From: Streptomyces sp. HB132
GTDB taxonomy: Bacteria; Actinomycetota; Actinomycetes; Streptomycetales; Streptomycetaceae
Reading direction: 5' to 3'
DNA: 64,000 nt
Assembly: GCF_016909575.1 (NCBI RefSeq)
Contig: NZ_JAFBGA010000003.1
Location: 186,001 to 250,000 of the forward strand
Shown: positions 17,768-25,160 of the stretch, piece by piece
Numbering within the stretch: the first letter of the stretch is position 1
Layout of the letters: each line of letters starts with the position of its first letter
The notes under the pieces: model-generated
Database searches by the model: none
What the model saw: only the letters and a program-made list of their open reading frames with translations
What the model was told of the DNA's origin: nothing
Made by a program: the position numbers and the translations under genes

Positions 17768-19003
17768 GTGCGACACCGTTCTTTGATCATCCTCACCACA
17801 GTGCTCACCACCGGTGCACTCACCCTCACCGCCTGCGGATCGCGCGACGACAACAGCAAGGGCAGCAGCGACAGCGGCGGCAAGACCACCGTCGTCATCG
17901 GTGTCGACGCCCCGCTGACCGGATCCCTCTCCGCGCTCGGCCAGGGCATCAAGAACTCCGTGGACCTCGCGGCCAAGACCGCGAACAAGAACAACGAGGT
18001 CCCCGGCATCGAGTTCAAGATCGAAGCCCTCGACGACCAGGCCGTCCCCGCCTCTGGACAGGCCAACGCCACCAAGCTCGTCGGCACCAAGGAAGTCCTC
18101 GGAGCCGTCGGACCCCTCAACTCCGGCGTCGCCCAGTCCATGCAGGGCGTCTTCGAGAAGGCCGACCTCGCGCAGGTCTCCCCTGCCAACACCAACCCCG
18201 CCCTCAGCCAGGGCGACGACTGGGCCAAGGGCAAGGGCCAGCGGGTCTTCAAGACCTACTTCCGCACCTGCGCCACCGACATCGTCCAGGGCAAGTTCGC
18301 CGCCCAGTACCTCTTCAACGACGCCAAGAAGAAGAAGGTCTACGTCGTCGACGACAAGCAGACCTACGGCGCCGGCCTCGCCTCCATCTTCTCCAAGGAG
18401 TTCGCCCGCCTCGGCGGCAAGGTCGTCGGCACCGACCACGTCACCGTCAAGGAGACCGACTTCTCCAGCACCGCCGACAAGGTGAAGAGCTCGGGCGCCG
18501 ACTCCGTCTACTACGGCGGCCAGTACCCCGAGGGCGGCCTCCTCTCCGACCAGATCAAGAAGACCGGCGCCAAGATCCCCACCATGGGCGGCGACGGCAT
18601 CTACGACCCCGCGTTCATCAGCGCATCCGGCGAAGCCAACGACGGCGACTACGCCACCTCCATCGGCTACCCCGTCCAGGCCCTCCCGACCGCCAAGCAG
18701 TTCATCGCCGACTACGAGGCCGAGAAGTACAAGGACCCGTACGCCGCATACGGCGGCTACTCCTACGACGCCGGCTGGGCCATCATCCAGGCGGTCAAGG
18801 CCGTCGTCGCCGACAACGACGGCAAGCTCCCCGAGGACGCCCGCGCCAAGGTCACCGAGGCCATGGCCAAGGTCTCCTTCGACGGCGTGACCGGCAAGGT
18901 CTCCTTCGACGAGTTCGGTGACACCACCAACAAGCAGCTCACCGTCTACGAGGTCCAGAAGGGCGCCTGGAAGGACGTCAAGAGCGCCACGTTCGAGGAC
19001 TGA
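17768..19003 (+). CDS. livK: branched-chain amino acid ABC transporter, substrate-binding lipoprotein
   Basis: A 411-residue periplasmic-binding-type lipoprotein. The signal peptide ends in a lipobox LTAC with the lipid-modified Cys at about residue 23, followed by a Ser/Gly/Asp linker. The mature domain is of the leucine/isoleucine/valine-binding (Peripla_BP_6) type: VVIGVDAPLTGSLSALGQGIKN, ALDDQAVPASGQANATKL, AVGPLNSGVAQSM and YVVDDKQTYGAGLAS. The start is GTG 17768 behind AAAGGA. It is first in a five-gene operon with livH, livM, livG and livF. A perfect 15-bp hairpin after its stop probably keeps its mRNA level above that of the downstream membrane genes. Confidence 0.93.
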   Translation: MRHRSLIILTTVLTTGALTLTACGSRDDNSKGSSDSGGKTTVVIGVDAPLTGSLSALGQGIKNSVDLAAKTANKNNEVPGIEFKIEALDDQAVPASGQANATKLVGTKEVLGAVGPLNSGVAQSMQGVFEKADLAQVSPANTNPALSQGDDWAKGKGQRVFKTYFRTCATDIVQGKFAAQYLFNDAKKKKVYVVDDKQTYGAGLASIFSKEFARLGGKVVGTDHVTVKETDFSSTADKVKSSGADSVYYGGQYPEGGLLSDQIKKTGAKIPTMGGDGIYDPAFISASGEANDGDYATSIGYPVQALPTAKQFIADYEAEKYKDPYAAYGGYSYDAGWAIIQAVKAVVADNDGKLPEDARAKVTEAMAKVSFDGVTGKVSFDEFGDTTNKQLTVYEVQKGAWKDVKSATFED

Positions 19004-19034
19004 TCACCCCGCACCACCCCAGCACACGCTCCTG

Positions 19035-19069
19035 ACCGCGCGAGGGCGCAAACAGCGCCCTCGCGCGGT
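19035..19069 (+). terminator. intercistronic hairpin between livK and livH
   Basis: accgcgcgagggcgc (19035-19049) and gcgccctcgcgcggt (19055-19069) form a perfect 15-bp stem with an aaaca loop. No U-run follows. The position after a solute-binding-protein gene and before the permease suggests partial termination or a 3' RNA stabiliser. Confidence 0.75.
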
Positions 19070-19102
19070 GTCATATCCGACAAGCTCATCGGAGGCACTG
19101 CG

Positions 19103-20035
19103 GTGAACGAACTGCCGCAACAGCTGGCCAACGGTCTCGCACTCGGCGCGCTCTATGGCCTCATAGCCATCGGGTACACCATGGTGTACGGCATCGTCCA
19201 GCTCATCAATTTCGCCCACGGCGAGATCTTCATGATCGGGGGCTTCGGCGCCCTCACCACCTACCTGGCGCTCCCCAGCGGAACCTCGCTCATGGTGGTC
19301 ATACCCCTCATGATCGTCGGTGGCGCAATCGCCTCCGTCGCCGTAGCCACAGCCGCGGAACGCTTCGCCTACCGCCCCCTGCGCGGCGCGCCACGGCTGG
19401 CACCCCTCATCACCGCGATCGGCCTCTCGATCGTCCTCCAGCAGCTTGTCTGGGGCTTCTACCCCGAGGCGAAGAAGCCGCGCAGCTTCCCCGAGTTCCA
19501 GGGCGAGTCGTTCAAGATCTTCGACAACCTGTACCTCCAGCGCGCCGACGCCTTCATCCTCGTGCTCGCCCCCCTGTGCATGCTCGCTCTCGGCCTCTTC
19601 GTCGCAAAGAGCCGCAGCGGCCGCGCCATGCAGGCCACCGCACAGGACCCCGACACGGCGAAGCTCATGGGCATCAACACCGACCGGATCATCGTGATGG
19701 CCTTCGCCATCGGAGCCGCGTTCGCCGCCGTCGCCTCCGTCGCCTACGGACTCGACAAGGGCCAGATCAACTTCGAAATGGGCTTCATCCTCGGGCTCAA
19801 GGCCTTCACCGCCGCCGTACTCGGCGGCATCGGCAACATCTACGGCGCCATGGTCGGCGGAGTCGTCCTCGGCCTCGCCGAAGCCCTCTCCATCGCCTAC
19901 ATCGAGGAAATCCCCGGAATGCAGCAGCTCGGCGGCGGCGCCTGGGCCAACGTCTGGGCATTCGTACTTCTCATCGTCGTCCTCCTCGTCAGGCCACAAG
20001 GCCTGCTCGGTGAGCGCGTCGCGGATCGGGCGTGA
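19103..20035 (+). CDS. livH: branched-chain amino acid ABC transporter permease LivH
   Basis: A 310-residue inner-membrane permease of the LivH type with about eight membrane segments. Family blocks are GLALGALYGLIAIGYTMVYG near the N-terminus, NFAHGEIFMIGGF, RPLRGAPRLAPLITAIGLS, and RAMQATAQDPDTAKLMGIN, the cytoplasmic EAA-like loop contacting the ATPases. The C-terminal GLGGIGNIYGAMVGG-type stretch reads LGGIGNIYGAMVGGVVLG. The GTG at 19103 has a GGAGG 7 bases upstream. It overlaps livM by a GTGA junction, so translational coupling is likely. LivH and LivM form the transmembrane channel for leucine, isoleucine and valine uptake. Confidence 0.94.
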   Translation: MNELPQQLANGLALGALYGLIAIGYTMVYGIVQLINFAHGEIFMIGGFGALTTYLALPSGTSLMVVIPLMIVGGAIASVAVATAAERFAYRPLRGAPRLAPLITAIGLSIVLQQLVWGFYPEAKKPRSFPEFQGESFKIFDNLYLQRADAFILVLAPLCMLALGLFVAKSRSGRAMQATAQDPDTAKLMGINTDRIIVMAFAIGAAFAAVASVAYGLDKGQINFEMGFILGLKAFTAAVLGGIGNIYGAMVGGVVLGLAEALSIAYIEEIPGMQQLGGGAWANVWAFVLLIVVLLVRPQGLLGERVADRA

Positions 20036-21777
20036 GAGCCATGACAACCGACACCACCAAGACCGCCACCGTCACCGCGCAGGCCGACACCGGCTCCCGG
20101 ACCACCGGCCTGCGCCGCCTCACTGCCCTCGGCGGTATCGCGACGATCGCCGCCACCTTCCTGTCCTGGACCTACACCGACCAGTTCCCCGGCGACCTCA
20201 CCGTCTACGGCTACCCCGGCGGCCTGCAGGTCCTCACCCTCGTCGCGGGCGCCCTCGTACTCCTGTACGCACTCGCCGCACTCGACATCCGGGGCTTCCG
20301 CTGGCTCGCCCCCACCGGCACCACCAAAGCCCTCCAGTTCCTCGCACTCGGCGCCTTCGCCACCACCTGGTTCACCGTCATCGCCATCGCCGTCGAACTC
20401 GGCGGCGTCGTCAACCTCGAACCCGGCGGCTTCGTCGCAGCGGTCGCCTCCGCCATCCCGCTCGTCGCCTTCCTCCTCCCCGACGACACCCGCAAGGCAT
20501 CCCGCCCCAAGGAACTCCCCTCCTGGGCCGAGATCCTCATCATCGTCCTCGCCTTCGGAACCGGCCTCTTCGTCGTCACCTACGGCATCGACACCGAGTA
20601 CGCCGAACTCTTCACCGGCTACATGATCACCGCGGGCTTCGCCGTGGGCGCCCTGTTCAAATCGGGCATCATGGCCCGACTCTCGGTGCTCACCACCAAG
20701 TACCGCTCCATCGCCGTGGCAGCCGCGTTCGTCGCCGCAGCCGCGTTCCCCTTCACCCAGACCACCGACCAGTACACCCTCATCGCGGTCAACATCCTCA
20801 TCTTCGCGACCGTCGCACTCGGGCTGAACATCGTCGTCGGCCTCGCCGGACTCCTCGACCTCGGATACGTCGCCTTCCTCGGCGTCGGCGCCTACACCGC
20901 CGCGCTCGTCTCCGGCACCACCGCATCCGCGTTCGACGTCCAGTTCCCCTTCTGGGCATCGGTCCTCACGGGAGCGGCCGTCTCCCTCATCTTCGGCGTC
21001 GTCATCGGAGCGCCCACACTGCGCCTCCGCGGCGACTACCTCGCCATCGTCACCCTCGGCTTCGGCGAGATCTTCCGCATCACCGTCGGCAACCTCGACG
21101 GCGTCTCCGGACCCCAGGTCACCAACGGCCCCAACGGCGTACCCAACATCCCCGACCTCGTCTTCTTCGGATACGACTTCGGCGAGTCCCACACCGTCCT
21201 GGGCATCGAACTCGGCGGATACGCCAACTACTACCTGCTCATGCTGCTCGCGATGATCCTCGTGGTCCTCGTCTTCAGCCGCGCGGGCAGCTCCCGCATC
21301 GGCCGCGCCTGGGTCGCCATCCGCGAGGACGAGACCGCAGCCACCGCCATGGGCATCAACGGCTTCCGCGTCAAGCTCATCGCCTTCGCCCTCGGCGCCA
21401 CCCTCGCCGGCCTCGCCGGCACCGTCCAGGCACACGTACAGAGCACCGTCGTCCCGGAGATGTACGTCTTCGCCGGCCCCGTGCCGCCCAACTCCGCATT
21501 CCTCCTCGCCGCCGTCATCCTCGGCGGCATGGGAACGATCAGCGGACCCCTGATCGGCGCCACCCTCCTGTACATGATCCCCGCGAAGCTGCAGTTCCTC
21601 CAGGACTACCAGCTCCTCGGCTTCGGCCTCGCGCTCATCCTGCTGATGCGTTTCCGCCCCGAAGGCCTCATCGCCAACCGGCGGGCCCAGCTCGAGTACC
21701 ACGAGACCGGCCAACTCGACACGCCCGAAGGCACACTGCCCGATTCCGGCGTCGGCACCGTGAAGGCGGGGGCGTGA
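20032..21777 (+). CDS. livM: branched-chain amino acid ABC transporter permease LivM
   Basis: A 581-residue LivM-type permease. It is longer than E. coli LivM because of an N-terminal region of about 260 residues with several extra membrane segments (for example about 40-58, 65-85, 95-115, 130-150, 170-190). The canonical permease follows: ALGLNIVVGLAGLLDLGYVAF, IGAPTLRLRGDYLAIVTLGF and the coupling loop SSRIGRAWVAIREDETAA. I use the GTG at 20032, inside the GTGA junction with livH; ATG 20041 is an equally possible start. The stop overlaps the livG start in another GTGA. The extra N-terminal segments are common in actinobacterial LivM as far as I recall; their role is unknown. Confidence 0.93.
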   Translation: MRAMTTDTTKTATVTAQADTGSRTTGLRRLTALGGIATIAATFLSWTYTDQFPGDLTVYGYPGGLQVLTLVAGALVLLYALAALDIRGFRWLAPTGTTKALQFLALGAFATTWFTVIAIAVELGGVVNLEPGGFVAAVASAIPLVAFLLPDDTRKASRPKELPSWAEILIIVLAFGTGLFVVTYGIDTEYAELFTGYMITAGFAVGALFKSGIMARLSVLTTKYRSIAVAAAFVAAAAFPFTQTTDQYTLIAVNILIFATVALGLNIVVGLAGLLDLGYVAFLGVGAYTAALVSGTTASAFDVQFPFWASVLTGAAVSLIFGVVIGAPTLRLRGDYLAIVTLGFGEIFRITVGNLDGVSGPQVTNGPNGVPNIPDLVFFGYDFGESHTVLGIELGGYANYYLLMLLAMILVVLVFSRAGSSRIGRAWVAIREDETAATAMGINGFRVKLIAFALGATLAGLAGTVQAHVQSTVVPEMYVFAGPVPPNSAFLLAAVILGGMGTISGPLIGATLLYMIPAKLQFLQDYQLLGFGLALILLMRFRPEGLIANRRAQLEYHETGQLDTPEGTLPDSGVGTVKAGA

Positions 21778-22649
21778 ACGACATGACGACCACCACCGAG
21801 ACCACCACGCCCGTCCTGGACGCCGGCGGCGTCACCATGCGCTTCGGCGGCCTCACCGCCGTACGCGACGTCGACCTCAAGGTCAACGCAGGCGAGATCG
21901 TCGGCCTCATCGGCCCCAACGGCGCAGGCAAGACCACCTTCTTCAACTGCCTCACCGGCCTCTACGTCCCCACCGAGGGCAAGGTCCGCTACAAGGGCAC
22001 AGTCCTGCCCCCCAAGCCCCACCTCGTCACCCAGGCAGGAATCGCCCGCACCTTCCAGAACATCCGGCTCTTCGCCAACATGACCGTCCTGGAGAACGTC
22101 CTCGTCGGACGCCACACCAGGACCAAGGAAGGCCTCTGGTCCGCCCTCCTGCGCGGCCCCGGGTTCAAGAGGGCCGAAGCCGCATCGCACGCACGCGCCA
22201 TGGAACTCCTCGAGTTCATCGGCCTGCAGGACAAGGCGGACCACCTCGCACGCAACCTCCCCTACGGAGACCAGCGCAAGCTGGAAATCGCGCGCGCCCT
22301 CGCCAGCGACCCCGGCCTCCTCCTCCTGGACGAGCCCACCGCCGGCATGAACCCGCAGGAAACCCGCGTCACCGAAGAACTCATCTTCGCCATCCGGGAC
22401 ATGGGCATCGCCGTACTCGTCATCGAGCACGACATGCGCTTCATCTTCAACCTCTGCGACCGCGTCGCCTGCCTCGTCCAGGGCGAGAAGCTCGTCGAAG
22501 GCACACCCGCCGTCGTCCAGGGCGACGAACGCGTCGTCGCCGCCTACCTCGGCACACCCTTCGAAGGCGACACCCCCGAGAAGGCCGACACCCCCGCCGA
22601 GGCGGACAAGGCGGAGCGCGCCACCAGCACAGAAGGGGAAGGCCAGTGA
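21774..22649 (+). CDS. livG: branched-chain amino acid ABC transporter ATP-binding protein LivG
   Basis: A 291-residue ABC ATPase. Walker A is GPNGAGKTT (about 45-53), the Q-loop area contains ARTFQNIRLFANMTV, the signature region reads LPYGDQRKLEIARAL, Walker B is LLLLDEPTAGMNP, and the switch His is in VIEHDMRFIFNLCD. The signature YGDQR in place of LSGGQ is characteristic of LivG. The GTG at 21774 sits in the GTGA overlap with livM and has AAGGCGGGGG before it; ATG 21783 is an alternative. The last 30 residues are an acidic, Ala/Thr-rich tail. It pairs with LivF to power the LivH/LivM channel. Confidence 0.95.
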   Translation: MNDMTTTTETTTPVLDAGGVTMRFGGLTAVRDVDLKVNAGEIVGLIGPNGAGKTTFFNCLTGLYVPTEGKVRYKGTVLPPKPHLVTQAGIARTFQNIRLFANMTVLENVLVGRHTRTKEGLWSALLRGPGFKRAEAASHARAMELLEFIGLQDKADHLARNLPYGDQRKLEIARALASDPGLLLLDEPTAGMNPQETRVTEELIFAIRDMGIAVLVIEHDMRFIFNLCDRVACLVQGEKLVEGTPAVVQGDERVVAAYLGTPFEGDTPEKADTPAEADKAERATSTEGEGQ

Positions 22650-23362
22650 CCGCACTGCTCGAGGTCGAGGACCTCAGGGTCGCCTACGGCAAGATCGAAG
22701 CCGTCAAGGGAATCTCCTTCACCGTCGAGGCCGGCCAGGTCGTCACCCTCATCGGCACCAACGGTGCGGGCAAGACCACCACCCTGCGCACCCTCTCGGG
22801 CCTCCTCAAGCCCTCCGGCGGCCGGATCCTCTTCGACGGGAAGCCCCTCGCGGGCATCCCCGCCCACAAGATCGTGGCACTGGGCCTCGCCCACTCCCCC
22901 GAAGGCCGCCACATCTTCCCCCGCCTCAGCATCGCGGAGAACCTCCAGCTCGGCGCCTTCCTCCGCACCGACAAGGCGGGCATCGAGAAGGACATCCAGC
23001 GCGCCTACGACCTCTTCCCCATTCTCGGGGAACGCCGCAAGCAGGCCGCCGGAACCCTCTCCGGGGGCGAGCAGCAGATGCTCGCCATGGGACGCGCGCT
23101 CATGTCCCAGCCCAAGCTGCTCATGCTCGACGAGCCCTCCATGGGCCTCTCCCCGATCATGATGCAGAAGATCATGGAGACCATCGTCGAGCTCAAGGCG
23201 TCGGGCACGACGATCCTGCTCGTCGAGCAGAACGCCCAGGCGGCCCTCTCCCTCGCGGACCAGGGCCACGTCATGGAGGTCGGCAAGGTCGTCCTCTCCG
23301 GCACGGGCGCCGACCTCCTCCACGACGAGTCGGTCCGCAAGGCCTACCTCGGCGAGGACTGA
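22646..23362 (+). CDS. livF: branched-chain amino acid ABC transporter ATP-binding protein LivF
   Basis: A 238-residue ABC ATPase, the usual LivF length. Walker A is GTNGAGKTTTLRTLSG (about 37-52), the LivF-specific APxGRxIF-like block reads HSPEGRHIFPRLSIAENL, the signature is LSGGEQQMLAMGRAL, Walker B is LLMLDEPSMGLSP and the switch segment is LLVEQNAQAAL. The start is the GTG of a GTGA overlap with livG, with GGGGAAGG upstream. It is the last gene of the operon and is followed after 15 bases by a strong terminator. Confidence 0.95.
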   Translation: MTALLEVEDLRVAYGKIEAVKGISFTVEAGQVVTLIGTNGAGKTTTLRTLSGLLKPSGGRILFDGKPLAGIPAHKIVALGLAHSPEGRHIFPRLSIAENLQLGAFLRTDKAGIEKDIQRAYDLFPILGERRKQAAGTLSGGEQQMLAMGRALMSQPKLLMLDEPSMGLSPIMMQKIMETIVELKASGTTILLVEQNAQAALSLADQGHVMEVGKVVLSGTGADLLHDESVRKAYLGED

Positions 23363-23377
23363 GCACCCACGCACAAC

Positions 23378-23417
23378 GGAGAAGCCCGCCCCCGGACACC
23401 CGGGAGCGGGCTTCTCC
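23378..23417. terminator. bidirectional terminator, livF / response regulator
   Basis: ggagaagcccgc (23378-23389) and gcgggcttctcc (23406-23417) form a perfect 12-bp stem, extended inside by cccgg/ccggg around acac. It separates the convergent livF and response-regulator genes. Confidence 0.85.
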
Positions 23418-23433
23418 ATGTACGCCTGCGAAC

Positions 23434-24102
23434 CTACTCGGCCGCCTTCTTCTTCTCCTCGGCGTCCTCGATCAGCGCCTCCGCCAGCTGCTGCATCGAC
23501 ATACGCCGGTCCATCGACGTCTTCTGGATCCAGCGGAACGCCGCCGGCTCGGAGAGCCCGTAATCCGTCTGCAGGATGCTCTTCGCCCGGTCCACCAGCT
23601 TCCGGGTCTCCAGCCGCTGCGACAGGTCCGCGATCTCGTTCTCCAGCGCCTTCAGCTCCGCGAAACGGGACACGGCCATCTCGATGGCCGGGACCACGTC
23701 GCTCTTGCTGAACGGCTTCACCAGATACGCCATCGCCCCGGCGTCCCGGGCCCGCTCGACGAGATCACGCTGCGAGAACGCCGTCAGCATCAGGACCGGG
23801 GCGATGGACTCCTCGGCGATCTTCTCGGCGGCGGAGATGCCGTCGAGGACCGGCATCTTCACATCGAGGATCACGAGGTCCGGGCGGTGCTCCCGCGCCA
23901 GCTCGACGGCCTGCTGCCCGTCCCCGGCCTCCCCGACGACCGAGTAGCCCTCCTCCTCCAGCATCTCCTTGAGATCGAGGCGGATGAGGGCCTCGTCCTC
24001 GGCGATGACGACGCGGGTCGTCAGCGGCGGGACGTGCGACTTGTCGTCGTCGGCGGCGTCTACGGGCTGGGGCGACTCGGGGGTGGTCAAGGTGCTCCTC
24101 AT
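23434..24102 (-). CDS. pdtaR: ANTAR-domain response regulator (PdtaR-like)
   Basis: A 222-residue response regulator with an RNA-binding output domain. The receiver domain (about 29-145) has the acidic pair in IAEDEALIRLD, the phosphoacceptor Asp80 in VILDVKMPVLDG and the conserved Lys129 in YLVKPF. A short coiled linker with ELKALENEIADLSQRLE leads to the ANTAR domain (about 160-215): VDRAKSILQTDYGLSEPAAFRWIQKTS with conserved Ala and aromatic residues. ANTAR proteins bind paired hexaloop hairpins in nascent RNA to block termination. It resembles mycobacterial PdtaR (Rv1626), whose partner is the kinase PdtaS; no kinase gene is adjacent here. The C-terminus is a Lys/Glu-rich tail. Confidence 0.9.
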   Translation of the reverse strand: MRSTLTTPESPQPVDAADDDKSHVPPLTTRVVIAEDEALIRLDLKEMLEEEGYSVVGEAGDGQQAVELAREHRPDLVILDVKMPVLDGISAAEKIAEESIAPVLMLTAFSQRDLVERARDAGAMAYLVKPFSKSDVVPAIEMAVSRFAELKALENEIADLSQRLETRKLVDRAKSILQTDYGLSEPAAFRWIQKTSMDRRMSMQQLAEALIEDAEEKKKAAE

Positions 24103-24147
24103 TTCAAGGCAGGTGCTGCTACCTGAGCCTACCTAGCTCCTGTATGT

Positions 24148-24175
24148 TTGAGGCACAGCGGGTCGCAGCTAACCT
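24148..24175 (+). promoter_or_regulatory. possible tRNA promoter
   Basis: TTGAGG (24148-24153), a 16-base spacer and TAACCT (24170-24175), ending 15 bases before the mature tRNA 5' end. The hexamers are moderate matches to the vegetative consensus; the spacing and position are right. Confidence 0.45.
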
Positions 24176-24190
24176 TTGATCCTAAGCCCA

Positions 24191-24263
24191 GCCCTGGTAG
24201 TCCAGCGGAAGAGACACGGTGCTCAAACCACCGACAGCGTGGGTTCGAATCCCACCCAGGGCA
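24191..24263 (+). tRNA. tRNA with anticodon CAA (Leu by anticodon), class I fold
   Basis: A 73-nt cloverleaf without an encoded CCA. The acceptor stem is GCCCTGG/CCAGGGC with discriminator A. The D-arm GTC...GAC (C13/A22 unpaired) has a loop holding GG. The anticodon stem CGGTG/CACCG encloses loop CTCAAAC, giving anticodon CAA (Leu, codon TTG). The T-arm is GTGGG/CCCAC with loop TTCGAAT. The variable region is only five bases (ACAGC). Bacterial tRNA-Leu normally has a long class II variable arm, so the fold and the anticodon do not match. A73 fits leucyl-tRNA synthetase. The cloverleaf is certain; the amino acid is inferred from the anticodon alone. Confidence 0.88.
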
Positions 24264-24374
24264 CTTTCCCTTCGATTCCCAGGTTCACCCTCCATTTGCT
24301 GATCTTCACCATTGCCGGTGAACGCCCCTTCGATCGCGGGGCGTATCAGCGAATCCCGCACAAGACTCCGCCAC

Positions 24375-25154
24375 ATGGACCAGCACAATCCGTCGATCCG
24401 CGACGAAGCGCTCGCTCTCTTACGAAGCGGTATCAGCAATCGATCAGCGGCAGAACTGCTCAACGTGCCTCGCGGGACAATCGGCTGGTGGCTGCACGAG
24501 GACCGCAAGAGACGCGGGGTCCAGTACGTACAGCCCACTGACTGTCCGATCTGTACCGACCGAGCCCTTGATCGCGCCGCCTATGCATATCTTCTCGGGC
24601 TCTACCTGGGCGACGGCCACATCATCTCCAAACCCAAGCAGCACCACCTGTCGATCTTCTGTGGCGACGCCTGGCCCGGGTTGATCGACGAGGCCGAATC
24701 CGTGATGCGCAAGGTGATGCCCATGCCACGCACCGGGCGACGCCAGAAGGGCGGCTGTGTAGAGGTCAAGTCCTTTACGAAGCACTGGACATGCCTCTTT
24801 CCGCAGCACGGCCCCGGCAGGAAGCACGAGCGCCCGATCATCCTCGAAGCGTGGCAGCAGGAGATCGTAGACTTTCACTCATGGGAGTTCATCCGGGGAC
24901 TCATCCACTCAGACGGCTGCCGGACCACGAACTGGACATCCCGCATGGTCGGCGGAGAACGCAAACGCTACGAGTACCCCCGGTACTGGTTCACCAATGT
25001 CTCGGACGACATCCGACAGCTCTACACGGACACACTCGACAAACTCGGCATCAAGTGGACGCACTGCACCCGCGCGGGCAAGAAGTACAACATCTCCGTA
25101 GCCCGACGGGCGTCCGTGGCTCTCATGGACGCTCACGTCGGGCCGAAGTACTGA
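24375..25154 (+). CDS. free-standing HTH plus LAGLIDADG-type protein (putative homing endonuclease or regulator)
   Basis: A 259-residue protein with two parts. Residues 8-42 form a helix-turn-helix (ALLRSGISNRSAAELLNVPR, then GTIGWWLHEDRKRRG). A CPIC pair (57, 60) follows. Two LAGLIDADG-like motifs, YLLGLYLGDG (72-81) and FIRGLIHSDG (172-181), are spaced as in a monomeric double-motif enzyme, each with an acidic residue at the active-site position. WhiA regulators combine the same two folds in the opposite order. Codon 16 is TTA (24420-24422), the rare Streptomyces codon read by bldA. GC content is visibly lower than its neighbours, suggesting transfer. It starts 111 bases after the tRNA and ends 6 bases before the convergent pyk stop. 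The ATG at 24375 opens at the HTH; upstream starts are possible. DNA cleavage or regulation is inference. Confidence 0.75.
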   Translation: MDQHNPSIRDEALALLRSGISNRSAAELLNVPRGTIGWWLHEDRKRRGVQYVQPTDCPICTDRALDRAAYAYLLGLYLGDGHIISKPKQHHLSIFCGDAWPGLIDEAESVMRKVMPMPRTGRRQKGGCVEVKSFTKHWTCLFPQHGPGRKHERPIILEAWQQEIVDFHSWEFIRGLIHSDGCRTTNWTSRMVGGERKRYEYPRYWFTNVSDDIRQLYTDTLDKLGIKWTHCTRAGKKYNISVARRASVALMDAHVGPKY

Positions 25155-25160
25155 CGACCG

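Noticed and set aside
24191..25154. Integrated element using the tRNA as attachment site
   Set aside because: No integrase or excisionase gene and no second copy of the tRNA 3' end was seen; only the HTH/LAGLIDADG gene stands beside it.
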